Assembly (NCBI GenBank): GCA_017523995.1
Contig: JAFWUX010000225.1
Span: forward strand, 1-34,725
Origin: Oscillospiraceae bacterium
GTDB lineage: Bacteria; Bacillota_A; Clostridia; Oscillospirales; Ruminococcaceae
Length of the DNA stretch: 34,725 bases
Direction: 5' to 3'
In this document: positions 1 to 8,922 of the stretch, one piece after another
How the letters are laid out: every line of letters starts with the position of its first letter
Numbering within the stretch: position 1 is the first letter of the stretch
Program-made: the position numbers and the translations under genes
Notes under the pieces: model-generated
Told to the model about the DNA's origin: nothing
Databases searched by the model: none
Seen by the model: the letters and a program-made list of their open reading frames with translations, nothing else

Positions 1-1937
1 AGGATCATCTTTGCTGCGTTCTGCATCGCCGGGAAGCCGGTTCTGGTCAGCTGGTTTGCATAGATGACAACATTGACGCCGCGCTCCTTGAATTCCTCCT
101 CGGTGACCATGTTGAACGATGTCGGGACAACAACGATCGGCGTGGTCGGATCCTGTGCGCGGAACTTCTCAACGAACTCGAAGATCTCTGCCGGATCCTT
201 CTTTCTGGAGTGGATCATGATTGCGTCTGCGCCTGCACCTGCGAATGCAAATGCACGCTCCAGCGCATCATCCATGCCCTGCTCGAGAATGAGGCTCTCA
301 ATTCTTGCGCAGATCATGAAGTCCTTGGTCTTCTGTGCCTTCTTGCCCGCCTTGATCTTCTCGCAGAAATCCGGGATCGCAGCCTGTGTCTGCTGCACCT
401 CGGTGCCGAACAGCGAATTCTTCTTCAGACCCGTCTTATCCTCGATGATGACCATCGAAACGCCCATACGCTCGAGGGTACGAACCGTGTAGACAAAGTG
501 CTCGGTCAGCCCGCCGGTGTCTCCGTCGAAGATGATCGGCTTGGTGGTGACTTCCATGATATCGTCAATCGTGCGGAAACGGGATGTCATATCGACCAGC
601 TCGATATCCGGCTTGCCCTTTGCGGTGGAATCGCAGAGGGACGAAATCCACATTGCGTCGAACTGTCTTGCGCCGCCGTCCTGATAGACCACGGTGTTCT
701 CCGCGATCAGACCGGTCAGACCGCTGTGTGCCTCGATTGCGGTGATCGTGCCCTTCATCGAGATTGCCTTCTTGAGTCTTGCTCTGCGGATATCAGGCAT
801 GGACATATCGGCTCTTGCGCGGTTCTCGAGCTCCTGATACTTCTCATCCTTGGAATACGGGAACTCGACGAGCTTGCCGCCGTAGGATGCGAGGATCGAG
901 GTGACCTCATCGCGGATGACCTTCTGGAAACCTGTCTGCCAGTCATCGCCGTGAACAACGAAATCCGGACGGTAGGTTTCGAGGTTCTCCCTGTAGCTCA
1001 GCTCCTTCTGCTCCACAACCTTCCAGACGCCTGCGATGTTCTCGAACATTGCCTTGCGCTCTGCGAAGGGCAGCAGCGGGAAGCGCTTGTAGCTGCAGAC
1101 TGCCTCATCGGAGAGCACACCGATGATCAGCTTGCCGAGGCGCTTTGCCTTCTTGATGATCGAAATGTGGCCGCTGTGGATCATGTCGGTCGAGAAGCAC
1201 ATATAAACGGTGCGGTTCTCGATCTCCTTCAGCTTTGCAGAGACAACTGCAAGGTCTTCCGGATTGTCGATCTCGGCGCAGAGCAGATTCTGCACATCGA
1301 GTGCTGCGATGTTCTTATCCGCAATCTCGTTGAGTGCGTTTTCCGCATAGCACTTCGTCTTTGCCTCCTCGCCGGATTCGCAGAATGCGATGATGCCGGA
1401 GAGCCATTTGTTCCAGTCCTCCTTGAGGAGCTTGTAGAGCGGCTGTGCAGCCATTGCGTCATTGAAGAACTCAATGCCGACCTTCTGCACCTTGCCCTCT
1501 GCGATCACTGCCTTGAAATCCTTTTCCGGCAGATCAAGCGTCGAGCTGACGGTCATGCAGCTTGTCTCAGAAGCCATGACCTGATCGAACACGGTGTTCT
1601 CGAAAACGAGGTCGCCGTGCATCAGGATGATATCCTCATCCTTGAGGTATTCGCGTGCGCAGTAGATCGAATAGATATAGTTGGTCTTGTCATAAACCGG
1701 ATTCTTCACAAAGGTGATGTTCAGCGGCAGCTCGAGGCTGTTGCAGTAGGTGACGAGGACGCTGTCAAATGCGCCGGTCGTCATGACAACCTCTGTCACG
1801 CCTGCATCCGCAAGCATCTTGAGCTGACGGCTCAGGATTGTCTCACGCGCGGAGATTTCCGTCATGCACTTGGGATGCTCGCTTGTCAGAACACCCATGC
1901 GGGAGCCGAGTCCGGAATTCAGGATTAACGCTTTCAT
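1..1937 (-). CDS. Three-domain nucleotidyltransferase / cytidylyltransferase / PEP mutase (3' end outside window)
   Basis: PEP mutase makes phosphonopyruvate from PEP, the first step of phosphonate (C-P) synthesis. The minus frame is open for 645 codons and runs off the left edge. Start ATG at 1937 follows AGGAGG at good spacing. Residues 1 to about 230 are a LicC/MobA-like NTP transferase (starts MKALILNSGLGSRMG, with HPK). Residues about 242-385 are a second nucleotidyltransferase with the cytidylyltransferase signature MIHSGH. From about 392 comes a PEP mutase/isocitrate-lyase-fold domain with FDGDTGG and, near residue 499, the gating-loop signature EDKTGLKKNSLFG. PEP mutases with one N-terminal nucleotidyltransferase are known from capsule loci (AepX-like); two in series is less usual. 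It is the last gene of the operon visible here. Decarboxylase and transaminase genes would be expected to the left, out of view. Inferred product: a CMP-phosphonate donor for the LicD proteins upstream in the operon. Confidence 0.9.
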   Translation of the reverse strand, partial: MKALILNSGLGSRMGVLTSEHPKCMTEISARETILSRQLKMLADAGVTEVVMTTGAFDSVLVTYCNSLELPLNITFVKNPVYDKTNYIYSIYCAREYLKDEDIILMHGDLVFENTVFDQVMASETSCMTVSSTLDLPEKDFKAVIAEGKVQKVGIEFFNDAMAAQPLYKLLKEDWNKWLSGIIAFCESGEEAKTKCYAENALNEIADKNIAALDVQNLLCAEIDNPEDLAVVSAKLKEIENRTVYMCFSTDMIHSGHISIIKKAKRLGKLIIGVLSDEAVCSYKRFPLLPFAERKAMFENIAGVWKVVEQKELSYRENLETYRPDFVVHGDDWQTGFQKVIRDEVTSILASYGGKLVEFPYSKDEKYQELENRARADMSMPDIRRARLKKAISMKGTITAIEAHSGLTGLIAENTVVYQDGGARQFDAMWISSLCDSTAKGKPDIELVDMTSRFRTIDDIMEVTTKPIIFDGDTGGLTEHFVYTVRTLERMGVSMVIIEDKTGLKKNSLFGTEVQQTQAAIPDFCEKIKAGKKAQKTKDFMICARIESLILEQGMDDALERAFAFAGAGADAIMIHSRKKDPAEIFEFVEKFRAQDPTTPIVVVPTSFNMVTEEEFKERGVNVVIYANQLTRTGFPAMQNAAKMI

Positions 1938-2019
1938 ATCATTTTCCTCCTTGCTGAATCAGCAGATTTACATAATATACATGAAACGCAAATGCGTGGG
2001 AATACAAACGGATGCAGCT

Positions 2020-3462
2020 TTATTTGCTGCGCAGCATCTTGATGAAGCCGATGAGCTTATTGCGGAAGATCACACAGATCACCAATGCGATCAGCACAAT
2101 CACATACCGCAGCACGATGAAGCTGTAAAGCCGCATGAGCAGGAATCCGATTACCATAAAGGCACCGGCGATTGCAAGAATGATCGCGGGGCTGAAAATC
2201 TTTTCCTCCGGATAGGACTGCTTGCAGATCCGCCGCATGACGAAATAATGCAGCAGCGCATAGACTGCGTAGCAGAACAGCGTGGTGTATGCGGCTGCAT
2301 AGTAGCCGTAACGCCGGATGAAGATGTAGTTGAGGACAACATTCAGGATCGCCGCAACTGCCGTGGATGCGGCAATGACCTTGGTCTTTTCGTGATAGAA
2401 CTCGAAATACGAGAACACATTGTATAGGAAGACGTAGAATGTGCTCAGGGCGATCGGGGCAATGATCCAGATCGCTTCGTAGTATTCCGGTTCGGCGAAG
2501 ATGCGGAGCACCTCCGGCGCGACGATAATCAGCATCAGATTGACGCCTGCAATCAGCATCATGCAGATGTAAATGACGCCGTTGATCTGGCTGAAATCCT
2601 TGGTTTTGATCTTCTTATACACCCACGGCGAAAGGGTCTGATGCAGCGCCTCGACAAAGAGCAGCATCAGCGTGGAAATGCTGTAGGCAAGTGTATAGAC
2701 ACCGGCGGAATCCGAATCCACATATTTTTCGATCATGATGCGGTCGGAGCTGTTGAGCACCGTCTGCGAAAGATAATGCGGAATCAGCGGAATATTGAAC
2801 CGCAGCGCGTATTTCCAGATATCCTTTGAAAAGAAGCATTTTCCTTCCCGCATCTGCTTGACGAACATCCAGAAGTACACTACAAGTTCCACAATCGCGA
2901 CCGCCCAGACGCGGCCGAGCGCCTGCTCCTCCATATTGAGCACGAGCAGAACGCCGAGCAGGGGTTTTGCGAGCGAGACGATAATCGTCACGATGACGAG
3001 CTTCCGGTATTGGAATTCGACACGCTCATTCGCCGCCCAGAAGCCGAAAATCGCCGTTGTCCATATCGTGATGAACATTGCGATCATCGCGGGGAACGAA
3101 AGCTCCAGAAGTCCGTTCCAGAAGCGGTAGCCGATCAGATAAATCGCAAACCAGATGCCTGTCAGCGTCAGCGAAAGACCCTGCAGCGCCGAGGAGAATT
3201 TTGCGCGGATATCTTCAAATTTGACAAGTCCCTGCGAATAGACACCGTAATACAGACGGAGCGTCACGAGCACCGAAATGATGCCGAACCATGAGTTGAA
3301 CACACCGTATTTGCCGTACTGCGCCTTCGTCATGATGCGCGTGAAGATCGGCGTCATAATGACGGATACGCCCTTCTGCATCGCCGTGCAGAACAGGAAC
3401 CAGACCGATGCCCGGAGCTGAACCGATAAGCCGTTATATTTATCCAGCAGTTTTTTCATCAT
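2020..3462 (-). CDS. wzx: Wzx-type polysaccharide flippase (MATE/MOP superfamily)
   Basis: An integral membrane protein of about 480 residues with 12-14 hydrophobic segments. The N terminus reads KLLDKYNGLSVQLRASVWF, followed by the TPIFTRIMTKAQYGKYGVF region typical of polysaccharide biosynthesis/export flippases. The expected role is to flip the undecaprenyl-linked repeat unit across the cytoplasmic membrane. I start it at ATG 3462 (a second ATG lies at 3459), just after the LicD stop at 3464. A longer frame back to 3525 would overlap LicD by 62 bases and has no better ribosome-binding site. An 82-base gap with small hairpins (TGCTGATTCAGCA) separates it from the PEP mutase gene. I saw no promoter in that gap. 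Confidence 0.88.
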   Translation of the reverse strand: MMKKLLDKYNGLSVQLRASVWFLFCTAMQKGVSVIMTPIFTRIMTKAQYGKYGVFNSWFGIISVLVTLRLYYGVYSQGLVKFEDIRAKFSSALQGLSLTLTGIWFAIYLIGYRFWNGLLELSFPAMIAMFITIWTTAIFGFWAANERVEFQYRKLVIVTIIVSLAKPLLGVLLVLNMEEQALGRVWAVAIVELVVYFWMFVKQMREGKCFFSKDIWKYALRFNIPLIPHYLSQTVLNSSDRIMIEKYVDSDSAGVYTLAYSISTLMLLFVEALHQTLSPWVYKKIKTKDFSQINGVIYICMMLIAGVNLMLIIVAPEVLRIFAEPEYYEAIWIIAPIALSTFYVFLYNVFSYFEFYHEKTKVIAASTAVAAILNVVLNYIFIRRYGYYAAAYTTLFCYAVYALLHYFVMRRICKQSYPEEKIFSPAIILAIAGAFMVIGFLLMRLYSFIVLRYVIVLIALVICVIFRNKLIGFIKMLRSK

Positions 3463-3463
3463 A

Positions 3464-4288
3464 TCAGTGCGTTCCACCCTCTTTGTCCCGGATTGAATAT
3501 GCATGCTCTCCGCCGTGGGAAACACGCTGTTCCACAGGCGGCAGCTTCATGTAGTCGCCGTAGAGCTGCCGGAGCACGCGGTCATAGCCGCAGGGGGCAG
3601 AAAAGGTTTTGCCTTCAAACGCCACATCAACTGCCGAGGCAAACGCATCCTTCGGGTGGATATCCCGATCCTTATAGACCGAAATCACACAGCCGAGCGC
3701 ATCACTGCCGGATGCATCCGATTCGAGCTGCCGGAGCTGCTTTTTGTAATATGCCTCATTGCGTCCCGCCAGCAGAAGCAGCGCCGAGCGGAGCCCCTTC
3801 AGCATGCCGGAGATGCCTTTCTTCCGATAAATGCCGAGCCGGTAAAGGCTCTGAATCGTCAGCATCTTTTTGGCCTTCAGAATCTTCGGGACCTTTGCGC
3901 GCGCGGAATCAATCGGGAACAGCGGAAAGATATCGACCGAAACGCCGAAGGCTTTTCCCGTCTGCATTTCCTCTGCGTCAATTTTGATTTCCGTATTGCG
4001 GTCCGAGATCTTCGTAAAGCAGCGCGGCCATTCCGGATCGTGCAGATGATCGAGGATCAGATAATCCGTCTCCGCTTTCATCGCTTCGAGGAATGCCTCA
4101 AATTCTGTCACCGGCACCCAGAGGTCGATGTCATCATCCCACGGAATGAATCCGTGATGCCGGATCGCACCGATCAGTGAACCGTATCCGATGAAATATG
4201 TCAGATTGTGCTTTCTGCACACGCGGTCTATCTCGCATGCGATCTGCAGCGCCAATGCCTGTTTTTCTGCAAGCGTAAGTTCCTGCAT
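3464..4288 (-). CDS. LicD-family phosphotransferase (first of two)
   Basis: 274 residues with the LicD signature YGSLIGAIRHHGFIPWDDD and then DLW near the N terminus; the Asp cluster is the metal/catalytic site of the nucleotidyltransferase fold. LicD proteins move phosphocholine or similar phospho-groups from a CDP/CMP donor to glycans. The C-terminal LYGDYMKLPP motif is also typical. The ATG at 4288 has AGGAG about 8 bases upstream. Because the same operon encodes a PEP mutase fused to cytidylyltransferase domains, the likely donor is a CMP-phosphonate rather than CDP-choline; that is inference. No choline uptake or kinase gene is visible in the window. It shares the fold and active-site motif with the second LicD at 10043-10894 but the two are clearly diverged, so different acceptors or donors are possible. 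Confidence 0.88.
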   Translation of the reverse strand: MQELTLAEKQALALQIACEIDRVCRKHNLTYFIGYGSLIGAIRHHGFIPWDDDIDLWVPVTEFEAFLEAMKAETDYLILDHLHDPEWPRCFTKISDRNTEIKIDAEEMQTGKAFGVSVDIFPLFPIDSARAKVPKILKAKKMLTIQSLYRLGIYRKKGISGMLKGLRSALLLLAGRNEAYYKKQLRQLESDASGSDALGCVISVYKDRDIHPKDAFASAVDVAFEGKTFSAPCGYDRVLRQLYGDYMKLPPVEQRVSHGGEHAYSIRDKEGGTH

Positions 4289-4309
4289 GGCTTCTCCTTT
4301 TTTCCGTAA

Positions 4310-5332
4310 TCAGTTTGTCTTTCTGTCTGCCCGCTTCTGCTTGCAGCGCAGCTTGATCTCATTCAGGATATAAATCCCGAGCAGCGCCGAAAGCACCATC
4401 ACCAGCGAAACCGCATACTGATGCAGCAGATGCTCGCTGTCAAGCCCTGTCCACGCCGCAAATTTTGCCGAGAGCACCGGCTTTTCAATCCGGTAGAAGA
4501 TTTTGTGCAGCGCGTAAAAGATCAGGCTGTTGCGTCCGATATAGGACAGAAATGCGTTCTTTCCGATTTTCACGGAAAGCGCAGTAATCAGGATAATGCC
4601 GGCTGCATTTCCGATCAGATAACAGAAAATATTGCCGACAGAGTTTTCATACATATCAAAGCGGAACCCGCTGCGGTATTCCAGCACCGTCAGACCGATG
4701 CTCAGCACAGCAGCCGCCGCCACAACCGGCAGACGGTTCAGCGGAATCTCCTTCTCGCGGACCGTGTAGCCGAAATCCACAATGATCATCACCATCAGCA
4801 CGATATCCGGATGCCACGGAATCGGCACCGTCGGCGCGAGAAAGCTGATGTAGCAGAATCCCGCGAGCATCGCAGCCGCCGAAATGATATGCCGGAGCAT
4901 TGCGTTCTCTTTTGTCGCCTTCAGCACGAGGTAGAACAGCACATCCATCAGGAAGATTGCAGGCAGAAACCAGCAGTTTCCGTGATAATCCGTGCCGCGC
5001 ATCTGCAGAAAGATGCCCGCCGTGCGCTGCAGGAACAAGCCCATTGAAAATGCGCGGTCATGCACCGTGCTGACCGTTGTTTCAAACACAAGCCAGATCA
5101 CGGAATAGACTGCATAGGGCAGCAGAATGGATTTGACACGGGATTTGCAAAGCGCACCGAGTGTTGCATACCGCTCCGGATGAAAGGTGTATCCTGTGCA
5201 GAAGAAGAACAGTCCGAGGTGAAAGGAATACATCCAGACTGCATCCGCCTTGCTCAGCATCGAATGCCCGAGCATCACAAACAGAATGCCGAATCCCTTG
5301 ACGATATCCACCCATTCGATTCGTTTCGCCAT
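4310..5332 (-). CDS. Acyltransferase-3 family membrane O-acyltransferase
   Basis: 340 residues with about ten membrane segments. The N terminus has the family pattern EWVDIVKGFGILFVMLGHS, in which the membrane-embedded His acts in acyl transfer, followed by the FHLGLFFFCTGYTFHP segment. Relatives (WecH/OafA-like) acetylate surface sugars from a cytoplasmic acyl donor. The gene starts 11 bases after the end of the polymerase gene, with GGGAGG just before the ATG at 5332. It probably adds O-acetyl or another short acyl group to the repeat unit made by this operon. The exact acyl group and acceptor cannot be read from sequence. Confidence 0.85.
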   Translation of the reverse strand: MAKRIEWVDIVKGFGILFVMLGHSMLSKADAVWMYSFHLGLFFFCTGYTFHPERYATLGALCKSRVKSILLPYAVYSVIWLVFETTVSTVHDRAFSMGLFLQRTAGIFLQMRGTDYHGNCWFLPAIFLMDVLFYLVLKATKENAMLRHIISAAAMLAGFCYISFLAPTVPIPWHPDIVLMVMIIVDFGYTVREKEIPLNRLPVVAAAAVLSIGLTVLEYRSGFRFDMYENSVGNIFCYLIGNAAGIILITALSVKIGKNAFLSYIGRNSLIFYALHKIFYRIEKPVLSAKFAAWTGLDSEHLLHQYAVSLVMVLSALLGIYILNEIKLRCKQKRADRKTN

Positions 5333-5343
5333 ACATCCTCCCG

Positions 5344-6654
5344 TTATTTCTTCGTCAGCCGGATATTGGGCAGCGTGACGCTGATATCCCAGAGGCTGGT
5401 TATTTTCTTCGGTCTGTGGTAGCTGAACGCGATCATCAGCATCGTGATAAAGAAGCGGGTGATCACGGGTTCAAATCTTGCAAACGAAACGGTCAGCATC
5501 TGGAACGCGATGCAGAGTAATGCCATATTCCGCGCATTGACCTGCCTTGCGGCGCGGATAAACACGCGCTCTGTCCAGAAGCCGAACAGGAACGAATACA
5601 GCACCACGCTGACATAGTGGAAATCCAGATAGAAATAATAGAAGACCGTTACAAAGCCGTTGAAGCGCATATCGGTGCCTCTGCCGATCCAGTAGACGGG
5701 CTCGGTGTTGAGGTATTCCGTGATTGTGTAGAACCACGCGGGATAATCGTGAACGATATGCAGCTTTTTCAGGACAAGGAACACCAGCTGAATCGGTGCC
5801 TTGAAGACGCATGCGCCGAGTGCCCAGTAATGATTCTCGCGCACCTTCGGCAGATAGTATCTGTCCACATGCGGCATGCATCCGACAAAATATTTATAAT
5901 AGTTCTGCGCCAGATCGGAAACACCGCGCGCAAACGTGACAACCACGATGACTGCCACGGCGACGGTTCCGGCGCCGAGGATCAGCTTTTTGATCTGCTT
6001 CGGGAAGTGTACCCGCTTTTTCGAGACCATAAAGACGATCAGAATATCAATCAGAACATACAGAATCGGCAGACGTCCGCCGCTCGTCAGGATCAGCAGC
6101 GTCAGTGCCGCGATCGAAATGCAGAGCAGGAACTTATCCTTTTTGCCGATGATCATATCCACGATGCAGATGATCGGCAGATAGCTCAGGATCGGCTGAA
6201 TGATGAAATAGCGGATCGAATACATCAGTCCGCCGCCGCCGTACATCTCACTTTCCTTGTTGTTGAACAGGGAAAAGCGGATATAAATCAGCGAATAGCC
6301 GCGCAGCAGATAGGAAAGCGCGACCAGCGCAAGGCTGCCCATATATATGACTGCGATGATGCCCAGCACATACACAAGCTTATAGTTCAGCGTGACGCTG
6401 CCCGCCTGCGCGGAGCACCGCTTGCCGCTCATGTTGCCGAAGAATGTTCCGGCTGCAAAGCTCAGCAGCCCCAGCAGTACCATTGCATAGGTTGCATTCG
6501 AGGTCCCGTACATGCCGAACAGCTGCATGCCTGCGCCGATGGAGATCAGTCCCCAGAGCAGCGCAAAAAATGTCAGCGGATTATAGATCACATGATCCCG
6601 CTGCCAGCCTGCAAAGGCTAATATGATACCGCAGAAGCCGATCAGCCAAGCCAT
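5344..6654 (-). CDS. wzy: Wzy-like oligosaccharide repeat-unit polymerase
   Basis: 436 residues, almost wholly membrane-embedded, with about 10-12 hydrophobic segments and a large hydrophilic loop in the second half (around YPAWFYTITEYLNTEPVYW). This is the topology of O-antigen/capsule polymerases, which join flipped repeat units on the outer face of the membrane. Family members share little sequence, so the call rests on topology and on its place beside a flippase and a glycosyltransferase. ATG 6654 follows CGGAGGAATCGC, and the gene lies 27 bases after the GT2 gene. Alternative: another polytopic glycan enzyme. Confidence 0.8.
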   Translation of the reverse strand: MAWLIGFCGIILAFAGWQRDHVIYNPLTFFALLWGLISIGAGMQLFGMYGTSNATYAMVLLGLLSFAAGTFFGNMSGKRCSAQAGSVTLNYKLVYVLGIIAVIYMGSLALVALSYLLRGYSLIYIRFSLFNNKESEMYGGGGLMYSIRYFIIQPILSYLPIICIVDMIIGKKDKFLLCISIAALTLLILTSGGRLPILYVLIDILIVFMVSKKRVHFPKQIKKLILGAGTVAVAVIVVVTFARGVSDLAQNYYKYFVGCMPHVDRYYLPKVRENHYWALGACVFKAPIQLVFLVLKKLHIVHDYPAWFYTITEYLNTEPVYWIGRGTDMRFNGFVTVFYYFYLDFHYVSVVLYSFLFGFWTERVFIRAARQVNARNMALLCIAFQMLTVSFARFEPVITRFFITMLMIAFSYHRPKKITSLWDISVTLPNIRLTKK

Positions 6655-6681
6655 GCGATTCCTCCTCCGTTTGTTGTTCCA

Positions 6682-7638
6682 TCAGTTTACAATCTTAATA
6701 AACAGTTTATACAGTGCCGGATGAATCAGAATCGTTGTAATTCTGATCTTTTTGCTCAGATTCATCGCCGGAGAGCCGTAAGCGCTGAACACATGCTTTC
6801 TCAGATAGGAAAACACCATTTTATAATCCGGATGCGATTTTTCCAGCCCGTTCATCACCATTTTCTCGCCGAGCACCAGATAGGCATCGAGCAGTCTGCC
6901 CTCTGCAAGCTTTGTCAGTGCAGGCCATTTTTTCGTGATGTATTCGAGGTTTTTGCTGTGGGCTTCAATCCGGTTCTTATCGCGCGGTTTATAGGCACCG
7001 GTCTTGATGCTGCCCTCTCTGTGGACATAATAATAGCCCGCATAGGGGGTATAGACCGCCTTTTTGATCTGGTCGAGAATATCCATGATCACGAAGGCAT
7101 CCTCCGAGACCTTGCCGTAGGGATATTCCACATGATCAAAGAGCTCCCGCTTGTAAAGCTTGGTCACAGCATGCACAGATTCCTTTTTGCTGAGCAGGAT
7201 CTCGCGGATGGTCTGCTCCTGTGTCCATGTCTCGGCGGATTTGTCATTGTTATCGTTCTTCACATTGCTGCCGTAGACATCCGCATAGCCGCACATGGAA
7301 AGATCGGCGCCGGTCTTTTTGAGATTGTTCAGCAGCACCTCAAACATATCCGGCTTGATGTAGTCATCGCTGTCGATCAGCCCGATATAGGGCGCCGAAG
7401 AATGCCGGATACCGACGTTTCTGGCATCGCTCAGACCGCCGTTCTCCTTGTGGATCACGGTGATTCTGGAATCCTTCTTCTCCCATGCATCACAGAGTGC
7501 GCCGGAAGAATCCGTTGAGCCGTCATCAACCAGAATGATCTCGATATCCTGCACGGTCTGCTTCACAACAGAATCCACGCATTTGTCAAGATACTGCTCG
7601 ACATTGTAAACCGGCACAATTATGCTGATGATTGCCAT
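6682..7638 (-). CDS. Family 2 glycosyltransferase (GT-A fold)
   Basis: 318 residues. The N terminus is classic GT2: ISIIVPVYNVEQYLDKCVDS, then ILVDDGSTDSSG, then NGGLSDARNVGI and LIDSDDYI, where the DSD/DD acidic cluster binds the sugar nucleotide and metal. AGGAG lies about 9 bases before the ATG at 7638. It is the only dedicated glycosyltransferase seen in this part of the operon besides the initiating sugar-phosphate transferase, which suggests a very short repeat unit unless more transferases lie left of the window. Donor sugar and linkage cannot be predicted. Confidence 0.92.
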   Translation of the reverse strand: MAIISIIVPVYNVEQYLDKCVDSVVKQTVQDIEIILVDDGSTDSSGALCDAWEKKDSRITVIHKENGGLSDARNVGIRHSSAPYIGLIDSDDYIKPDMFEVLLNNLKKTGADLSMCGYADVYGSNVKNDNNDKSAETWTQEQTIREILLSKKESVHAVTKLYKRELFDHVEYPYGKVSEDAFVIMDILDQIKKAVYTPYAGYYYVHREGSIKTGAYKPRDKNRIEAHSKNLEYITKKWPALTKLAEGRLLDAYLVLGEKMVMNGLEKSHPDYKMVFSYLRKHVFSAYGSPAMNLSKKIRITTILIHPALYKLFIKIVN

Positions 7639-7704
7639 ACTTTTTATACTCCTGAAACCGCGGTCAGAGGCCCGTTTCCGGCGCTGCTCTGCCGCAGGGA
7701 TGAT

Positions 7705-8922
7705 TCACTGGAACATGACTGTTCTGGTCAGCAGAGCGGGCAGCTCATAGCCGTCCCAGATCAGGTCGAAGTCCATTGTCTTGCCGACCGGCACAACGCG
7801 GTCAATGCCCTTGACACCGGAGCAGATCAGCTTTTTGAGCGCCTCTGTCCCGCCGATATAGCCGACGGTCTGGCATTTTTTATCGTTGCAGAGCGCGCGG
7901 AGTGCAGAGAAATCATCGCAGTCATATTCATAGAAATAGCCGCTGTTGTCTCTGTAATCCATCAGGAACGCCGGCACCTCGGGCACACGGACGCGCACGA
8001 TCAGATTGTCATCATGCGGTTCGATTTTGCAGCCGGGCAGTGCCGCGGCGATCAGATAGCTGCTTGTCAGCTTGTTGACGCCCTGAATCGGCTGGAAGGT
8101 GTATTTCTTCTCGACGAGCGCGTGCAGCTTTTCCCAGAAAATCTGCTTTGCCTGCTCGCGGCTGCTGCCTGTCCAGATGATAATGCGCGGGCTGGTGCAG
8201 GCATTCTGGTCGGAGAAGAAGGTATCGTTATAGAAATCTTCGGCAGTCTTTTCCTTGTTCTCAATGGCAAGGTAGCTGTCCGAATCAATGACTGCGAAGG
8301 AATAGCGGTCTGCAAAGGTCACTTCTCCCGCACGCGGCGGCAGCGGCGATTTGCGGACCTCGGCGATCGTGCGGTCGCCGCCCCAGATGATTCTCGTATC
8401 CGCGACGGAGGAGAACTGATCGTTGATATCCTGCTCTCTGCCGTAGCGCACAAGCAGGACATACGGGCGCATTTCCGGATACTGCTCCAGAACCGTGTTG
8501 AACGCCCTGACAATCACGGAGACCTGCGGGAAATCCTTGGAGGGCACGCGGACAACATTCGCGTTGCCTGTCAGCAGGCCGGAGACGAGCGAGAACGCAA
8601 AGTTCACCGGCACATTGGAGGGCGCGATATGGAACGCGACGCCCTTGCCGAGCTGAATCCCCTCTTTGTTTTCCGCAAAGCGTGCTTTCAGTCTGAGCAG
8701 AGATGCCTTTCTGATCCAGAAGCCCCATGTGACCACATCGGAAAATGCCTTTGCGGTGCGGTCCTTGAGCAGCTCCTTGGAGACCTCGTTCAGGAAATCC
8801 AGAATATCCTCAGCAAAGGCTTCCTTTGCAGGAACCTCCGGCAGCGATGCAGCAAGCTCTGCACTGCCGGTCAGAAAGGTGACCTTTTTTTCGAGAAGCT
8901 CTTTATTTAAACTTGTCTGCAT
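7705..8922 (-). CDS. LuxC-like acyl-thioester reductase
   Basis: About 405 residues, matching the LuxC family of NADPH-dependent fatty-acid/acyl reductases (aldehyde dehydrogenase fold). The motif SDQNACTSPRIIIWTG contains the catalytic Cys at about residue 242, and IAPSNVPVNFAFSL fits the nucleotide-binding region. Its 5' end overlaps the LuxE-like gene by about 20 bases, as in partner subunits. I chose ATG 8922; an in-frame ATG at 8952 would add ten residues, and neither start has a perfect ribosome-binding site (AGGGGG precedes by about 12 bases). In bioluminescence LuxC reduces a LuxE-bound acyl group to an aldehyde. There is no luciferase gene here, so the pair most likely makes an aldehyde used to build a decoration on the surface polymer. 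Confidence 0.87.
   Translation of the reverse strand: MQTSLNKELLEKKVTFLTGSAELAASLPEVPAKEAFAEDILDFLNEVSKELLKDRTAKAFSDVVTWGFWIRKASLLRLKARFAENKEGIQLGKGVAFHIAPSNVPVNFAFSLVSGLLTGNANVVRVPSKDFPQVSVIVRAFNTVLEQYPEMRPYVLLVRYGREQDINDQFSSVADTRIIWGGDRTIAEVRKSPLPPRAGEVTFADRYSFAVIDSDSYLAIENKEKTAEDFYNDTFFSDQNACTSPRIIIWTGSSREQAKQIFWEKLHALVEKKYTFQPIQGVNKLTSSYLIAAALPGCKIEPHDDNLIVRVRVPEVPAFLMDYRDNSGYFYEYDCDDFSALRALCNDKKCQTVGYIGGTEALKKLICSGVKGIDRVVPVGKTMDFDLIWDGYELPALLTRTVMFQ

Noticed and set aside
210..1928. Long plus-strand open frame (572 codons)
   Set aside because: It is antisense to the PEP mutase fusion, has no ribosome-binding site and gives a composition-biased protein rich in Cys, His, Asp and Leu with no recognisable domain.
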